DNA of 64,000 nucleotides from Streptomyces hygroscopicus subsp. hygroscopicus (GCF_030269125.1 NZ_BSSM01000002.1:62001-126000); one strand, 5' to 3'; shown: positions 36,475 to 45,362, counted from the stretch's first letter. Notes: a model not told the origin generated them from the sequence alone. Numbers and translations: made by a program.

Positions 36475-37845
36475 ATGCGCACCCCGAGCCGACGGAGGCC
36501 GCGGGCCACGCTCGCCCTGGCCGCCGCAGGGACGCTGCTCACCCCCCTGCTGTCCGGCTGCTGGACCGGCGCGGGCGGAGCCGGATCCGGCGGCGACTCG
36601 ATCAACGTACTGATGGTCAACAACCCCCAGATGGTGGAGCTGCAGAAGCTCACCGCCGCGCACTTCACCAAGGAGACCGGCGTCGAGGTGAACTTCACCG
36701 TGCTGCCGGAGAACGACGTCCGCGACAAGATCAGCCAGGACTTCGCCAACCAGGCGGGCCAGTACGACGTGGCCACCCTCTCCAACTACGAGATCCCGAT
36801 CTACGCCCGCAACGGGTGGCTGCGCCCCATGGACGCCTACGTCGCGAAGGACCCGTCGTACGACGAGAAGGACGTACTGGCGCCGATGCGCCAGTCCCTC
36901 ACCGGCGACGACGGGAGGCTCTACGGACAGCCCTTCTACGGCGAGTCGTCGTTCCTCATGTACCGCAAGGACGTGTTCGCGGCGAAGGGCCTGACCATGC
37001 CCGCCCACCCCACCTGGCGGCAGGTGGCCGACCTCGCCGCGAAGGCGGACGGCGCGCGGCCCGGGATGCGGGGCATCTGCCTGCGCGGGCTGCCCGGCTG
37101 GGGCGAGCTGATGGCGCCGCTGACCACGGTGGTGAACACCTTCGGCGGGACCTGGTTCGACAAGGGCTGGAAGGCGCGCCTCGACTCGCCCGCGTTCCGG
37201 GAGGCGACGAAGTTCTATGTCGACCTGGTGCGCGCGCACGGCGAGTCCGGCGCCGCCCAGTCCGGGTTCGCCGAGTGCCTGAACGACATGACGCAGGGCA
37301 AGGTCGCCATGTGGTACGACGCCACCTCCGCGGCCGGCTCCCTGGAGGCCGAGGGCTCCCCGGTCAGGGGCAGGCTCGGCTACGCCCCCGCCCCCGTCGA
37401 ACGGACCGCGTCCTCCGGCTGGCTCTACACCTGGGCCTGGGGCATCCAACAAGCCTCCCGCAACCCCGACAAGGCGTGGAAGTTCGTCTCCTGGGCGTCG
37501 GGCAAGGAGTACGAACAGCTGGTCGGCGAGACCAGCGGCTGGCCGAACGTCCCGGCGGGCAAGCGGGCCTCGACGTACGAGAACGCCGACTACCGCCGGT
37601 CGTCCGCCGCGTTCCAGGAGATGACCAGGCAGGCCATCGAGAGCACCCGGCCCGACGACCCCGGCGTGCAGCCGCGGCCCGCGCCCGGCATCCAGTTCGT
37701 CGACATCCCCGAGTTCACCGACCTCGGCACCAGGGTCTCCCAGGAGATCAGCGCGGCCATCGCCGGACGCCAGTCCGTCGACGCGGCCCTGGACAGGTCC
37801 CAGCAGCTCGCCGAGAAGATCTCCAAGGAGTACGAGGGACGATGA
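36475..37845 (+). CDS. Sugar/polyol ABC transporter substrate-binding lipoprotein
   Basis: 456 aa, family 1 extracellular binding protein. The lipobox LLSGC places the lipidated cysteine near residue 29. The sequence resembles sorbitol/mannitol binders (SmoE): VMVNNPQMVELQKLTAAHF, TLSNYEIPIYARNGWLRPMD and YGQPFYGESSFLMYRKD. The ligand could be a polyol or uronate. AGGAG lies 8 nt before the ATG. Its stop overlaps the first permease ATG. Confidence 0.93.
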   Translation: MRTPSRRRPRATLALAAAGTLLTPLLSGCWTGAGGAGSGGDSINVLMVNNPQMVELQKLTAAHFTKETGVEVNFTVLPENDVRDKISQDFANQAGQYDVATLSNYEIPIYARNGWLRPMDAYVAKDPSYDEKDVLAPMRQSLTGDDGRLYGQPFYGESSFLMYRKDVFAAKGLTMPAHPTWRQVADLAAKADGARPGMRGICLRGLPGWGELMAPLTTVVNTFGGTWFDKGWKARLDSPAFREATKFYVDLVRAHGESGAAQSGFAECLNDMTQGKVAMWYDATSAAGSLEAEGSPVRGRLGYAPAPVERTASSGWLYTWAWGIQQASRNPDKAWKFVSWASGKEYEQLVGETSGWPNVPAGKRASTYENADYRRSSAAFQEMTRQAIESTRPDDPGVQPRPAPGIQFVDIPEFTDLGTRVSQEISAAIAGRQSVDAALDRSQQLAEKISKEYEGR

Positions 37846-38780
37846 CCGCCACCACCACGGCCCCGTACGCCGCCGCCCCCGCGCGGCCGCTGAAACGGCC
37901 CCCGGCCCGGCTGCGCGCCTGGGCCACCCGGGCCCCGCTGCTCCCCGCCCTCGTCTTCATGGTCGCGGTCACCCAGCTGCCGTTCGTGGCCACGCTGGTG
38001 ATCTCCTTCTTCGACTGGAACGCCCTCTACCCCAAGGCCCGCCGCTTCACCGGCCTCGCCAACTACCGCCAGGTGCTCACCGACGCGGACCTGCGCCACT
38101 CGGTGTGGACGACCGTGCTCCTCACCGTGGCCGTGGTGCTGGCCAGCCTGGTGCTCGGGCTGCTCCTCGCCCTGCTCCTCGACCGGCGCTTCCGCGGCCG
38201 GGGCGTCGTGCGCACCCTGCTGATCGCGCCCTTCCTGGTGGTGCCGGTGGCCGCCGCGCTGCTGTGGAAGCACGTGCTCTACAACCCCGAGTACGGCTTG
38301 CTCAACGGGCTGCTGCACTACGTGGGCGGCCCCCGGCCGGACTGGATCTCGAACACCCCGCTGCTCGCGGTGGAGGCCGCCCTGGTGTGGCAGTGGACGC
38401 CGTTCATGATGCTGATCCTGCTGGCCGGACTGCAGAGCCGGGACCAGCAGCAGACCGAGGCCGCGCGGGTCGACGGCGCGAGCGACTGGCAGATCTTCCG
38501 CCACCTCACCCTGCCCCATCTGCGCCGCTACCTCGAACTCGGCGCCCTGCTCGGCTCGATCCACATCGTGCAGAACTTCGACGCGGTGTTCACGATCACG
38601 TCCGGGGGCCTCGGCACCGCGAACCTGCCGTACACCGTCTACCAGAGCTTCTACCAGGCCCACGAGAACGGCCTCGCCTCCGCCGCGGGCGTCCTGGTCG
38701 TCATCGGCTCGATCGTCATCGCGACCTTCGCCCTGCGCGTGGTCTCGTCCCTGTTCCGCGAGGAGGTGGCCCGCTCATGA
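37842..38780 (+). CDS. Sugar ABC transporter permease (SmoF-like)
   Basis: 312 aa with six predicted helices after a basic proline-rich tail. The EAA loop TEAARVDGASDWQIFRHLTLP docks the ATPase. The ATG overlaps the binding-protein stop (ATGA) and the end overlaps the second permease (ATGA). It forms a heterodimer with the next gene product. Confidence 0.94.
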   Translation: MTATTTAPYAAAPARPLKRPPARLRAWATRAPLLPALVFMVAVTQLPFVATLVISFFDWNALYPKARRFTGLANYRQVLTDADLRHSVWTTVLLTVAVVLASLVLGLLLALLLDRRFRGRGVVRTLLIAPFLVVPVAAALLWKHVLYNPEYGLLNGLLHYVGGPRPDWISNTPLLAVEAALVWQWTPFMMLILLAGLQSRDQQQTEAARVDGASDWQIFRHLTLPHLRRYLELGALLGSIHIVQNFDAVFTITSGGLGTANLPYTVYQSFYQAHENGLASAAGVLVVIGSIVIATFALRVVSSLFREEVARS

Positions 38781-39601
38781 CCGGCGTCCGACGACACGGT
38801 CTCGGCCTCGTGGCCTGGCTGGCCGGCATCGTCTTCTTCCTGCCCATCGCCTGGATGGCGCTGACGTCCTTCCACTCGGAGCGGGACGCCGCGACCGACC
38901 CGCCGTCCTTCGGCGCCGCTCTCACCCTGGACGGGTACCGCGAGTTCTTCGGCGTCGGCGGCGGCGCGAGCCCCTGGCCCGCGCTGGCCAACTCCGCGGT
39001 GGCGTCCGTCGTCTCGACCCTGTGCGTGCTGCTGCTCGCCCTGCCCGCGGCGTACGCGCTGTCGATCCGGCCGGTGCGCAAGTGGACGGACGTGCTGTTC
39101 TTCTTCCTGTCCACGAAGATGCTCCCGGCCGTCGCCGGACTGCTGCCGATCTACCTGTTCGCCAAGAACACCGGGATGCTCGACAACGTCTGGCTGCTCG
39201 TCATCCTCTACACCGCCATGAACCTGCCGATCGCGGTGTGGATGATGCAGTCCTTCCTCGCCGAGGTGCCGGTCGCGGTGATCGAGGCGGCGCGGGTGGA
39301 CGGGGCCCGGCTGCCGACCGTCCTCACCCGCGTCGTCGCCCCCATCGCGCTGCCCGGCATCGCGGCCACGGCACTGATCTGCTTCATCTTCAGCTGGAAC
39401 GAGCTGCTGTTCGCCCGGGTGCTCACCGGGGTGGTCGCCGAGACCGCGCCCGTCTTCCTGACCGGCTTCATCACCAGCCAGGGCCTGTTCCTGGCCAAGG
39501 TGTGCGCCGCGTCGCTCGTCGTCTCCCTGCCGGTGCTCGCCGCGGGGTTCGCCGCCCAGGACAAACTGGTCCAGGGCCTGTCGTTGGGAGCCGTGAAATG
39601 A
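38777..39601 (+). CDS. Sugar ABC transporter permease (SmoG-like)
   Basis: 274 aa, MalG-type permease with six helices and the EAA loop IEAARVDGARLPTVLTRVVAP. Overlaps both neighbours by ATGA junctions. No ATPase gene follows. In Streptomyces several sugar importers share the multipurpose ATPase MsiK encoded elsewhere, which probably applies here. Confidence 0.94.
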   Translation: MTGVRRHGLGLVAWLAGIVFFLPIAWMALTSFHSERDAATDPPSFGAALTLDGYREFFGVGGGASPWPALANSAVASVVSTLCVLLLALPAAYALSIRPVRKWTDVLFFFLSTKMLPAVAGLLPIYLFAKNTGMLDNVWLLVILYTAMNLPIAVWMMQSFLAEVPVAVIEAARVDGARLPTVLTRVVAPIALPGIAATALICFIFSWNELLFARVLTGVVAETAPVFLTGFITSQGLFLAKVCAASLVVSLPVLAAGFAAQDKLVQGLSLGAVK

Positions 39602-40587
39602 GGGCCGCCGTCATCGAGTCCGTGGGCCGCGCCGTCGTCACCGAGGTCCCCGACCCGGTGCCGGGACCCCGCGAGGTCGTCGTCGAGGTCGCCGCGTGCG
39701 GGCTGTGCGGCACCGATCTGCACATCCTCCAGGGCGAGTTCGCGCCCAGGCTGCCGATCGTGCCGGGCCACGAGTTCGCGGGCACGGTGGTCGCCACCGG
39801 CACCCGGGTCACCGAGGTCACGGCCGGCGACCGGGTGGCCGTGGACCCCTCCCTGTACTGCCACGAGTGCCGCTACTGCCGCACCGGCCACAACAACCTG
39901 TGCGAACGCTGGGCCGCGATCGGCGTGACGACGGCGGGCGGGGCGGCACAGTACGCGGTCGCACCCGTCGCCAACTGCGTCGGGCTGCCCGAGCACGTGC
40001 GCACCGAGGACGCGGCCCTGGTGGAACCGCTGTCCTGCGCCGTGCGCGGCTACGACGTGCTGCGCTCCCGCCTCGGCGCCCACGTCCTGGTCTACGGCTC
40101 CGGGACCATGGGCCTGATGATGCTGGAGCTGGCCAAGCGCACGGGCGCGGCGAGCGTGGACGTCGTGGACCTCAACCCGGGCCGCCTGGAGACCGCCCGG
40201 CTGCTCGGGGCCTCGGCGGCGGCGGGCGCCGCGGACGAACTCGACCGGCCGGGGGGCTGGGACGTGGTGGTGGACGCGACGGGCAACGCGGCGGCGATCC
40301 AGGACGGGCTCGGACGGGTGGCGAAGGCGGGCACGTTCCTCCAGTTCGGGGTCGCCGACTACGCCACCCGGGTGACGATCGACCCGTACCGCGTCTACAA
40401 CCAGGAGATCACCATCACCGGTTCGATGGCGGTGCTGCACAGCTACGAGCGGGCGGCGGAACTCTTCGCGAACGGCGTCCTCGACCCGCGGGTCTTCATC
40501 AGCGACCGGCTCCCCCTGGAGCGGTACCCGCAGGCGCTGGAGCAGTTCGCGGCGGGGGTGGGGCGGAAGATCGTCGTGGTGCCGTGA
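39598..40587 (+). CDS. Zinc-dependent alcohol/polyol dehydrogenase
   Basis: A 329-aa medium-chain dehydrogenase. Catalytic zinc ligands are Cys37 (CGLCGTD) and His58-Glu59 (PGHEF); the structural zinc site is the four-cysteine run in CHECRYCRTGHNNLC. The cofactor site VYGSGTMGLMMLELAKR is of sorbitol-dehydrogenase type. It probably oxidises the imported polyol or a derivative. The start overlaps the permease stop, completing the four-gene coupled block. Confidence 0.92.
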   Translation: MRAAVIESVGRAVVTEVPDPVPGPREVVVEVAACGLCGTDLHILQGEFAPRLPIVPGHEFAGTVVATGTRVTEVTAGDRVAVDPSLYCHECRYCRTGHNNLCERWAAIGVTTAGGAAQYAVAPVANCVGLPEHVRTEDAALVEPLSCAVRGYDVLRSRLGAHVLVYGSGTMGLMMLELAKRTGAASVDVVDLNPGRLETARLLGASAAAGAADELDRPGGWDVVVDATGNAAAIQDGLGRVAKAGTFLQFGVADYATRVTIDPYRVYNQEITITGSMAVLHSYERAAELFANGVLDPRVFISDRLPLERYPQALEQFAAGVGRKIVVVP

Positions 40588-40674
40588 GGGGCCGGGCCCC
40601 CGTGCCGTGAGGGGCCGGTGAGGCCGTGCGGGTGGTAAGGGAACGGTAAAGCGGGTTCGTTCGTTACCCCCCAC

Positions 40675-41847
40675 ATGACAGCTATGACCCCTGGCTCGAA
40701 CATCCCGCTCTCCGCCGCGCGCGTCACGGTGGACGTGGCCGCTCCCGTGCGGCTGGACGTCTCGGGCCTGCTGCTCACGGGCGACGGCAAGGTGCGCTCG
40801 GACGACGACTTCATCTTCTACAACCAGCCGTCCGGACCGGGCGTGACCTACCGGTCCGGCGGCGGTACGGCGCCCGACGCGATCACGGTCGACACCGCGG
40901 CCGTGCCGCCGGGCATCGAGAAGATCGTGGTCACCGCCAGCCCGGACGCGGCGGGCCAGACCTTCCAGGGCATCGAGCCGACGGCCACGATCCGCGACGC
41001 GGACGGCGGCGCGGTACTGGCCACGTTCACGCCCCCGCAGCTCGGCACCGAGACCGCGCTCGTCGTGGTGGAGATCTACCGCCGGGGCGGCCAGTGGAAG
41101 GCCCGCGCGGTCGGCCAGGGGTACGCGAACGGGCTCGCGGGCATCGCGACGGACTTCGGCGTGACGGTGGAGGAGCCGGCCGCGGCGCCGGCGGCGCCCC
41201 CGCAGCCGACGGCACCGCCGGTGGCTCCGCCGATGCCCGCGGCGCCGCCGGCCCCGGCCCCGGGCTCGGGGAAGATCAATCTGGACAAGGGCCGCGTCAG
41301 CCTCCAGAAGAACCAGACCGTGTCGCTGGTCAAGGGCGGCCGGCCGCTGCTCTCCCAGGTGCGGATGGGCCTCGGCTGGGAGCCGGCGTTCCGGGGCGGC
41401 GACATCGACCTCGACGCATCGGTCATCGCCTACGGTCCGCAGCGCAACCACGTCGACAGCTGCTACTTCGGCAAGCTGACGATCCTCAAGGGCGCGGTCA
41501 AGCACTCCGGCGACAACCTCACGGGGGAAGGCGCGGGCGACGACGAGGTGATCGTGGTCGACCTCGGCCGCATCCCCCAGGAGGTCACCGGCCTCGTCTT
41601 CACGGTCAACTCCTTCTCGGGCCAGAAGTTCACCGACGTCGCCAAGGCATACTGCCGCCTCGTCGACGCCGCGACCGAGGAAGAACTGGTCCGCTTCGAC
41701 CTCACCCAGGCCGAACCGCAGACGGGCGTCATGATGGCCAAGCTGATCCGCCAGTACTCCGGCGAGTGGGAGATGACGGCCCTCGGCGACTTCGTGAAGG
41801 CGAGGACGGTCCGCAACATGGTGGACCCGGGCGCGAAGGCCCTGTGA
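40675..41847 (+). CDS. Tandem TerD-domain protein
   Basis: 390 aa. Two TerD-like domains (about residues 5-165 and 200-390) joined by an Ala/Pro linker (APPVAPPMPAAPPAPAP). The second domain carries the Ca2+-binding acidic motifs GGDIDLDASVIAY and GAGDDEVIVVDL; the first has DDDFIFYNQP. TerD proteins are linked to tellurite and phage resistance and stress signalling. Convergent with the Ro60 gene, separated by a terminator. Confidence 0.9.
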   Translation: MTAMTPGSNIPLSAARVTVDVAAPVRLDVSGLLLTGDGKVRSDDDFIFYNQPSGPGVTYRSGGGTAPDAITVDTAAVPPGIEKIVVTASPDAAGQTFQGIEPTATIRDADGGAVLATFTPPQLGTETALVVVEIYRRGGQWKARAVGQGYANGLAGIATDFGVTVEEPAAAPAAPPQPTAPPVAPPMPAAPPAPAPGSGKINLDKGRVSLQKNQTVSLVKGGRPLLSQVRMGLGWEPAFRGGDIDLDASVIAYGPQRNHVDSCYFGKLTILKGAVKHSGDNLTGEGAGDDEVIVVDLGRIPQEVTGLVFTVNSFSGQKFTDVAKAYCRLVDAATEEELVRFDLTQAEPQTGVMMAKLIRQYSGEWEMTALGDFVKARTVRNMVDPGAKAL

Positions 41848-41878
41848 CCGGAGGGGACTCGCCGTGACACGGCGGGCA

Positions 41879-41905
41879 GGCCCCGACCGCGGGCGCGTCG
41901 GGGCC
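41879..41905. terminator. Terminator hairpin between TerD-domain gene and rsr
   Basis: GGCCCCGAC (41879-41887) pairs with GTCGGGGCC (41897-41905), a 9-bp stem with a 9-nt loop, in the 99-bp gap between the convergent genes. A second small hairpin (GCCCC-TTC-GGGGC) follows. Confidence 0.65.
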
Positions 41906-41946
41906 GTTCGCGCGGTTCCCGGCGCCCCTTCGGGGCACCGCCCGGT

Positions 41947-43530
41947 TCACGACTCCCAGGGCCACCGCGCGTCCCGCGCCGCCTCCAGCAGCGGCACCAT
42001 GCGGAACGCCGCGTCCGACAGCCCCCCGAAGGTGTGCCGGTGCGCCGAACCCGACGGCCCGTGGCCCGCCCGGTACCCCTCCAGGTTCCACGTGTAGACC
42101 GGCACGTCCGCGGGGATCAGGTCCGTCGGCTCGCCATGGCGGCCGGCTGTGTGCTGCTCGTCCGTCACGATCACCACCCGGTCGTGCCCCCGGTAGTGCT
42201 GCCGGATCGCCCCGGCCGTATCCGTCCCCCCGAGGTTCCCGAACCGCTCCAGGACCTTCAGCACGGACTCCCCGCGCCGAAACGCCACCCCCGCACTCGT
42301 CGACCCGAACTCCACCAGGTCCGCGGACGCCGCCCGCACCGCCACCGCCGTCCCGAAGATCGCCGCCGCGTCGGCGCGGGTCAGCTGGGAGCCGACCCCG
42401 GACGCCGCCCAGAACATGGACCCGGACCGGTCGACGAGCACGAGCGTCCGCCCCGGCAGCGCCGGCACGTTCGCCAGCGAGTGGCCGAGCGCCCGCTCCA
42501 GGGGATACGCCCACCTCAGCGAGGGCGCGTGCTGGTACGCGGCGAGGTAGCGGAAGGGGAACTGCCGCGACCGCGCCACCTCCTCGGGATCGCTGATCCG
42601 CGCCGCGACCTGCGCGGCGACCGGGTCGGAGACGCCCGCCTCGTCGAAGTTGCGGAGGTTCCGCACGAGCGCCATCGCCCCCATGGACGGGATCACCGCC
42701 TCCCAGGCCGCCTTGTCCATCGGCCCCTGGAGCCACCCGGCCAGCGCCTCCCACGTGATTCCGGCCGCCGCGAGCCGCTCGGCGCCGCCCGGGGACGTGA
42801 CGACCGCCCGCCGCTCGGCGACCGGCAGCGCCATCAGTTCGCGGCGCGCGGTGAGCAGCGGCAGCGCGGCGGGCGGCACGGCCGTCTCCGGGTGGTGCCG
42901 CCGGTCGAGCGCGTACCGGAACAGCTCGCCCTGCCACGGCTTGTCCGGGTCCGGGGAGGCGTGCACGAGGTTGAGGATGTCGCCGAAGCGGTAGCCCTTG
43001 GCCGCGGTGTCGTACTTCAGCAGCGCCTTGGGGTGGTACAGGCGCCGTACGGCGTCGGCGATCCCGCGCTTGACGGGCTTGGGCACGGCCCGGCCGTACC
43101 GCGACATCCAGTACGCGAGCAACTCGCCCGGTTCGTCGGGCCGTTGCAGGACGTGGTCCACGACCTGACGGTTGGCGGGTCCGCCGGCGGCGCCCGCGGT
43201 CAGCCGCGCGTGCACGTACTCGGCGGCGCCCACGATCGACGCGGTGCGCATGTTGCCCTCGCCGCGCAGCCAGCCGAGCAGCCCCGCGGTCCACTCCGGG
43301 TCGCGGACGGCGAGGTCGCGCACGAGCCGGGCGAAGCGGTCGTCGCGCTCGTCACCGGTCTCGTAGAAGGTGTTCCGCGTGACGAGGTTGGAGACGGCGA
43401 GCAGGAAGAGCTCCGACCGCGCGTCGCGCTCACGGCCCTTGCCGCCCTCGTACGTGCGCAGGGTTCGGCCGGTCGTGGTCACCGCGGACCTGGGCTGCGC
43501 CTCGACGGCACGCGTGTTGAATCGCGCCAT
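41947..43530 (-). CDS. rsr: Ro60 orthologue (TROVE-domain RNA-binding ring protein, Rsr)
   Basis: 527 aa. Residues 1 to about 350 are the TROVE HEAT-repeat ring (RNTFYETGDERDDRFARLVRDLA, MRTASIVGAAEYVHARL, LRNFDEAGVSDPVAAQVAARI). Residues about 360-527 are a VWA domain with the MIDAS DRSGSM. Ro60 binds Y RNAs on the ring's outer face and misfolded RNA 3' ends in the central hole. Bacterial Rsr is joined by Y RNA to polynucleotide phosphorylase and aids rRNA maturation and stress survival. A Y-RNA-like gene lies directly upstream on the same strand. Confidence 0.95.
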   Translation of the reverse strand: MARFNTRAVEAQPRSAVTTTGRTLRTYEGGKGRERDARSELFLLAVSNLVTRNTFYETGDERDDRFARLVRDLAVRDPEWTAGLLGWLRGEGNMRTASIVGAAEYVHARLTAGAAGGPANRQVVDHVLQRPDEPGELLAYWMSRYGRAVPKPVKRGIADAVRRLYHPKALLKYDTAAKGYRFGDILNLVHASPDPDKPWQGELFRYALDRRHHPETAVPPAALPLLTARRELMALPVAERRAVVTSPGGAERLAAAGITWEALAGWLQGPMDKAAWEAVIPSMGAMALVRNLRNFDEAGVSDPVAAQVAARISDPEEVARSRQFPFRYLAAYQHAPSLRWAYPLERALGHSLANVPALPGRTLVLVDRSGSMFWAASGVGSQLTRADAAAIFGTAVAVRAASADLVEFGSTSAGVAFRRGESVLKVLERFGNLGGTDTAGAIRQHYRGHDRVVIVTDEQHTAGRHGEPTDLIPADVPVYTWNLEGYRAGHGPSGSAHRHTFGGLSDAAFRMVPLLEAARDARWPWES

Positions 43531-43664
43531 GGTGAATTCCCCCGAATCCAGTGGTCACTTCGGAGGGAGGCATGCCAGAGGGAAGGAACCCGGGAACGGG
43601 CCGGGCACCCACCGTGTGGCACGCCTCCCGAGATCAGGGTGGGCCGCGGCGCGGAATCTCATGC

Positions 43665-43868
43665 GAAAGAAGGAGCCGCCGCCCGGCGCACCGGGAGGTG
43701 CGTGGAGAAGTACGGTGTCCAGAGATCGAGGGCGGCTGAACCGACGGTTGGTGCTCTGCCACTGAGCTACACCGGCCCGTTGGTACCGGTGGCGGGAGTC
43801 GAACCCGCGGCCTCCCCATGAGAGTGGAAGTAGGTCCTGCCTGTCGCACCTGGACAGGCACCACTCTA
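43665..43868 (-). ncRNA. Probable YrlA-type Y RNA with circularly permuted tRNA-like domain
   Basis: Read on the minus strand. A 5' hairpin (43861-43867 with 43821-43827, enclosing 43853-43860 with 43838-43845) is followed by a complete tRNA-like core in permuted order. The T arm and acceptor 3' strand ending in CCA come first, then a 4-nt linker, the acceptor 5' strand and the D arm. A 3' module closes with AGCCGCC/GGCGGCT (43731-43737 with 43674-43680), encloses a CGCACC-TCCC-GGTGCG hairpin and ends in a pyrimidine run. Bacterial Y RNAs next to Ro60 genes are known to mimic tRNA. Ends are estimates. Confidence 0.8.
43744..43819 (-). other. Permuted tRNA-like fold: T arm, acceptor with CCA, D arm
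   Basis: T stem 43804-43808/43792-43796 with loop TTCGACT. The seven-base-pair acceptor is CACCGGT (43785-43791) with GCCGGTG (43770-43776), one G-U at the end. Discriminator A is 43784 and CCA is 43781-43783; the linker ACGG is 43777-43780. U8 and A9 are at 43769-43768. D stem GCTC/GAGC is 43764-43767/43753-43756 with loop AGTGGCA. Variable segment AGGCC is 43809-43813. The open end lies where the anticodon arm would be and closes by CC, two bulged A, CCGT against ATGGGG. Confidence 0.85.
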
Positions 43869-43898
43869 GGAGGACGGCCGCGGGCCGGGCGAGCGAAT

Positions 43899-45362
43899 TT
43901 ACTGCTTCTTCTGGCGCTTCCAGGGCCCGGTGATGGCGACCATGATGCCGGGCGTCTGGATGTTGGCGTACAGGGTCCGCCCGTCGGGGGAGAAGGTGAC
44001 ACCGGTGAACTCGCTGTACTCCGGCTCCTGCTCGGTGCCGATGTTCAGCTCGTTGCGCGCGATCGGGTACGTACGGCCGCTGTCGGTGGCGCCGAACAGG
44101 TGCTGCACGCCCTCGCCGTCCTCGGCGATGACGAGTCCGCCGTACGGCGAGACGGTGATGTTGTCCGGGCCGTCGAACGCGCCGTCCTTCGCCGGGTCCG
44201 GGTTCACGCCGATCAGCACCTTGAGGGTGAGGGTCCGGCGGCGGGGGTCGTAGAACCAGACCTGGCCGTCGTGCCGGACCGGGCTCTCCGCGCGGGCGTA
44301 GGAGGAGACGACGTAGACACCGCCGTCACCCCACCACATGCCCTCCAGCTTGCGGGCGCGGGTGATCTGGCCCTCGCCGAACTGCTTGCGCGTGGAGACC
44401 TGCCTGGCGTCGCGGTCGGGCACGTCCACCCAGTCGACGCCGTACACCGTGCCGGTCCTGGTGGCGCGGGAGAGGTCGTCCACGAACCGGCCGCCGGAGT
44501 CGAAGCACTTGAATGCCTGGAGGACGCCCGCGTCGTCGGCGAGGGTGCGCAGCTTGCCGCGGCCGTGCCGGAAGCCGGCCGGCGGGGTCCAGCGGTAGAG
44601 CAGGCCGTTGGGACCCGCGGCGTCCTCGGTGAGGAAGAGGTGGCCGCGCTTGGGGTCGACCACGACGGCCTCGTGGGCGTAGCGGCCCAGCGCCTTGACC
44701 GGCTCGGGGGCGCGGTTGGCCCGGTGGTCGGCCGGGTCCACCTCGAAGACGTAGCCGTGGTCCTTGGTCATGCCGTTCTGGCCGGCCTTGTCCTCGGTCT
44801 CCTCGCAGGTCAGCCAGGTGCCCCACGGGGTGTTGCCGCCCGCGCAGTTGGTGGAGGTGCCGGCGATGCCGACCCACTCGGCGACGTGGTCGCGGCGCAC
44901 CTCGACCACGGTGCAGCCACCGGCCGCGGCGGGGTCGTAGACCAGGCCCTCGGTGAGCGGCACCGGGTAGGTCCACTTGGCGCGCGGGCCCGCGAGCTCG
45001 TGGTTGTTGACGAGGAGGGTGGTGCCCCGGGGCCCCTCGAAGGTGGACGTGCCGTCGTGGTTGGACGGCGTGAACTCGCCCGACTCCAGGCGGGTCTTGC
45101 CGCTGTAGGTGATGATCCGGTAGCTGAAGCCCGCGGGCAGGGCGAGGATGCCCTTGGGGTCGGGCTCCAGCGGACCGTAGCCGACGGTGGAGGGGCCGTG
45201 GTCGTGGCCCTGGGCCGGCGCGTCGTCCGGGTGCGCGGCGTCGGTCTCCGTGGACGCGAGGGCGTTCGGCGCGGTGGCCAGCACGCCGGCGCTGCCCGCC
45301 AGGGCGATCCCGGCACCGGTGATCGCGGAGGTTCTGGCGAAGTCCCTGCGGGTGAGCGACAT
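43899..45362 (-). CDS. PhoX-type Tat-exported alkaline phosphatase (DUF839)
   Basis: 487 aa. The Tat signal peptide has the twin arginine in LTRRDFARTS and a hydrophobic core ending near ALA. The mature protein is a PhoX/DUF839 beta-propeller with LLVNNHELAGP, GGNTPWGTWLTCEET and YAHEAVVVDPKRG, whose acidic residues bind Ca2+/Fe. It releases phosphate from organic esters outside the cell. ATG 45362 gives a complete Tat signal. A PHO-box-like repeat upstream predicts induction by phosphate starvation through PhoP. Confidence 0.92.
   Translation of the reverse strand: MSLTRRDFARTSAITGAGIALAGSAGVLATAPNALASTETDAAHPDDAPAQGHDHGPSTVGYGPLEPDPKGILALPAGFSYRIITYSGKTRLESGEFTPSNHDGTSTFEGPRGTTLLVNNHELAGPRAKWTYPVPLTEGLVYDPAAAGGCTVVEVRRDHVAEWVGIAGTSTNCAGGNTPWGTWLTCEETEDKAGQNGMTKDHGYVFEVDPADHRANRAPEPVKALGRYAHEAVVVDPKRGHLFLTEDAAGPNGLLYRWTPPAGFRHGRGKLRTLADDAGVLQAFKCFDSGGRFVDDLSRATRTGTVYGVDWVDVPDRDARQVSTRKQFGEGQITRARKLEGMWWGDGGVYVVSSYARAESPVRHDGQVWFYDPRRRTLTLKVLIGVNPDPAKDGAFDGPDNITVSPYGGLVIAEDGEGVQHLFGATDSGRTYPIARNELNIGTEQEPEYSEFTGVTFSPDGRTLYANIQTPGIMVAITGPWKRQKKQ

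Noticed and set aside
43744..43819. Ordinary tRNA gene on either strand
   Set aside because: The 3' half lies upstream of the 5' half and there is no anticodon loop joining D arm to T arm in the usual order.
43665..43868. Two-piece (permuted) tmRNA
   Set aside because: A good D stem is present, there is no tag-peptide reading frame or pseudoknots, and the Ro60 neighbour points to a Y RNA.
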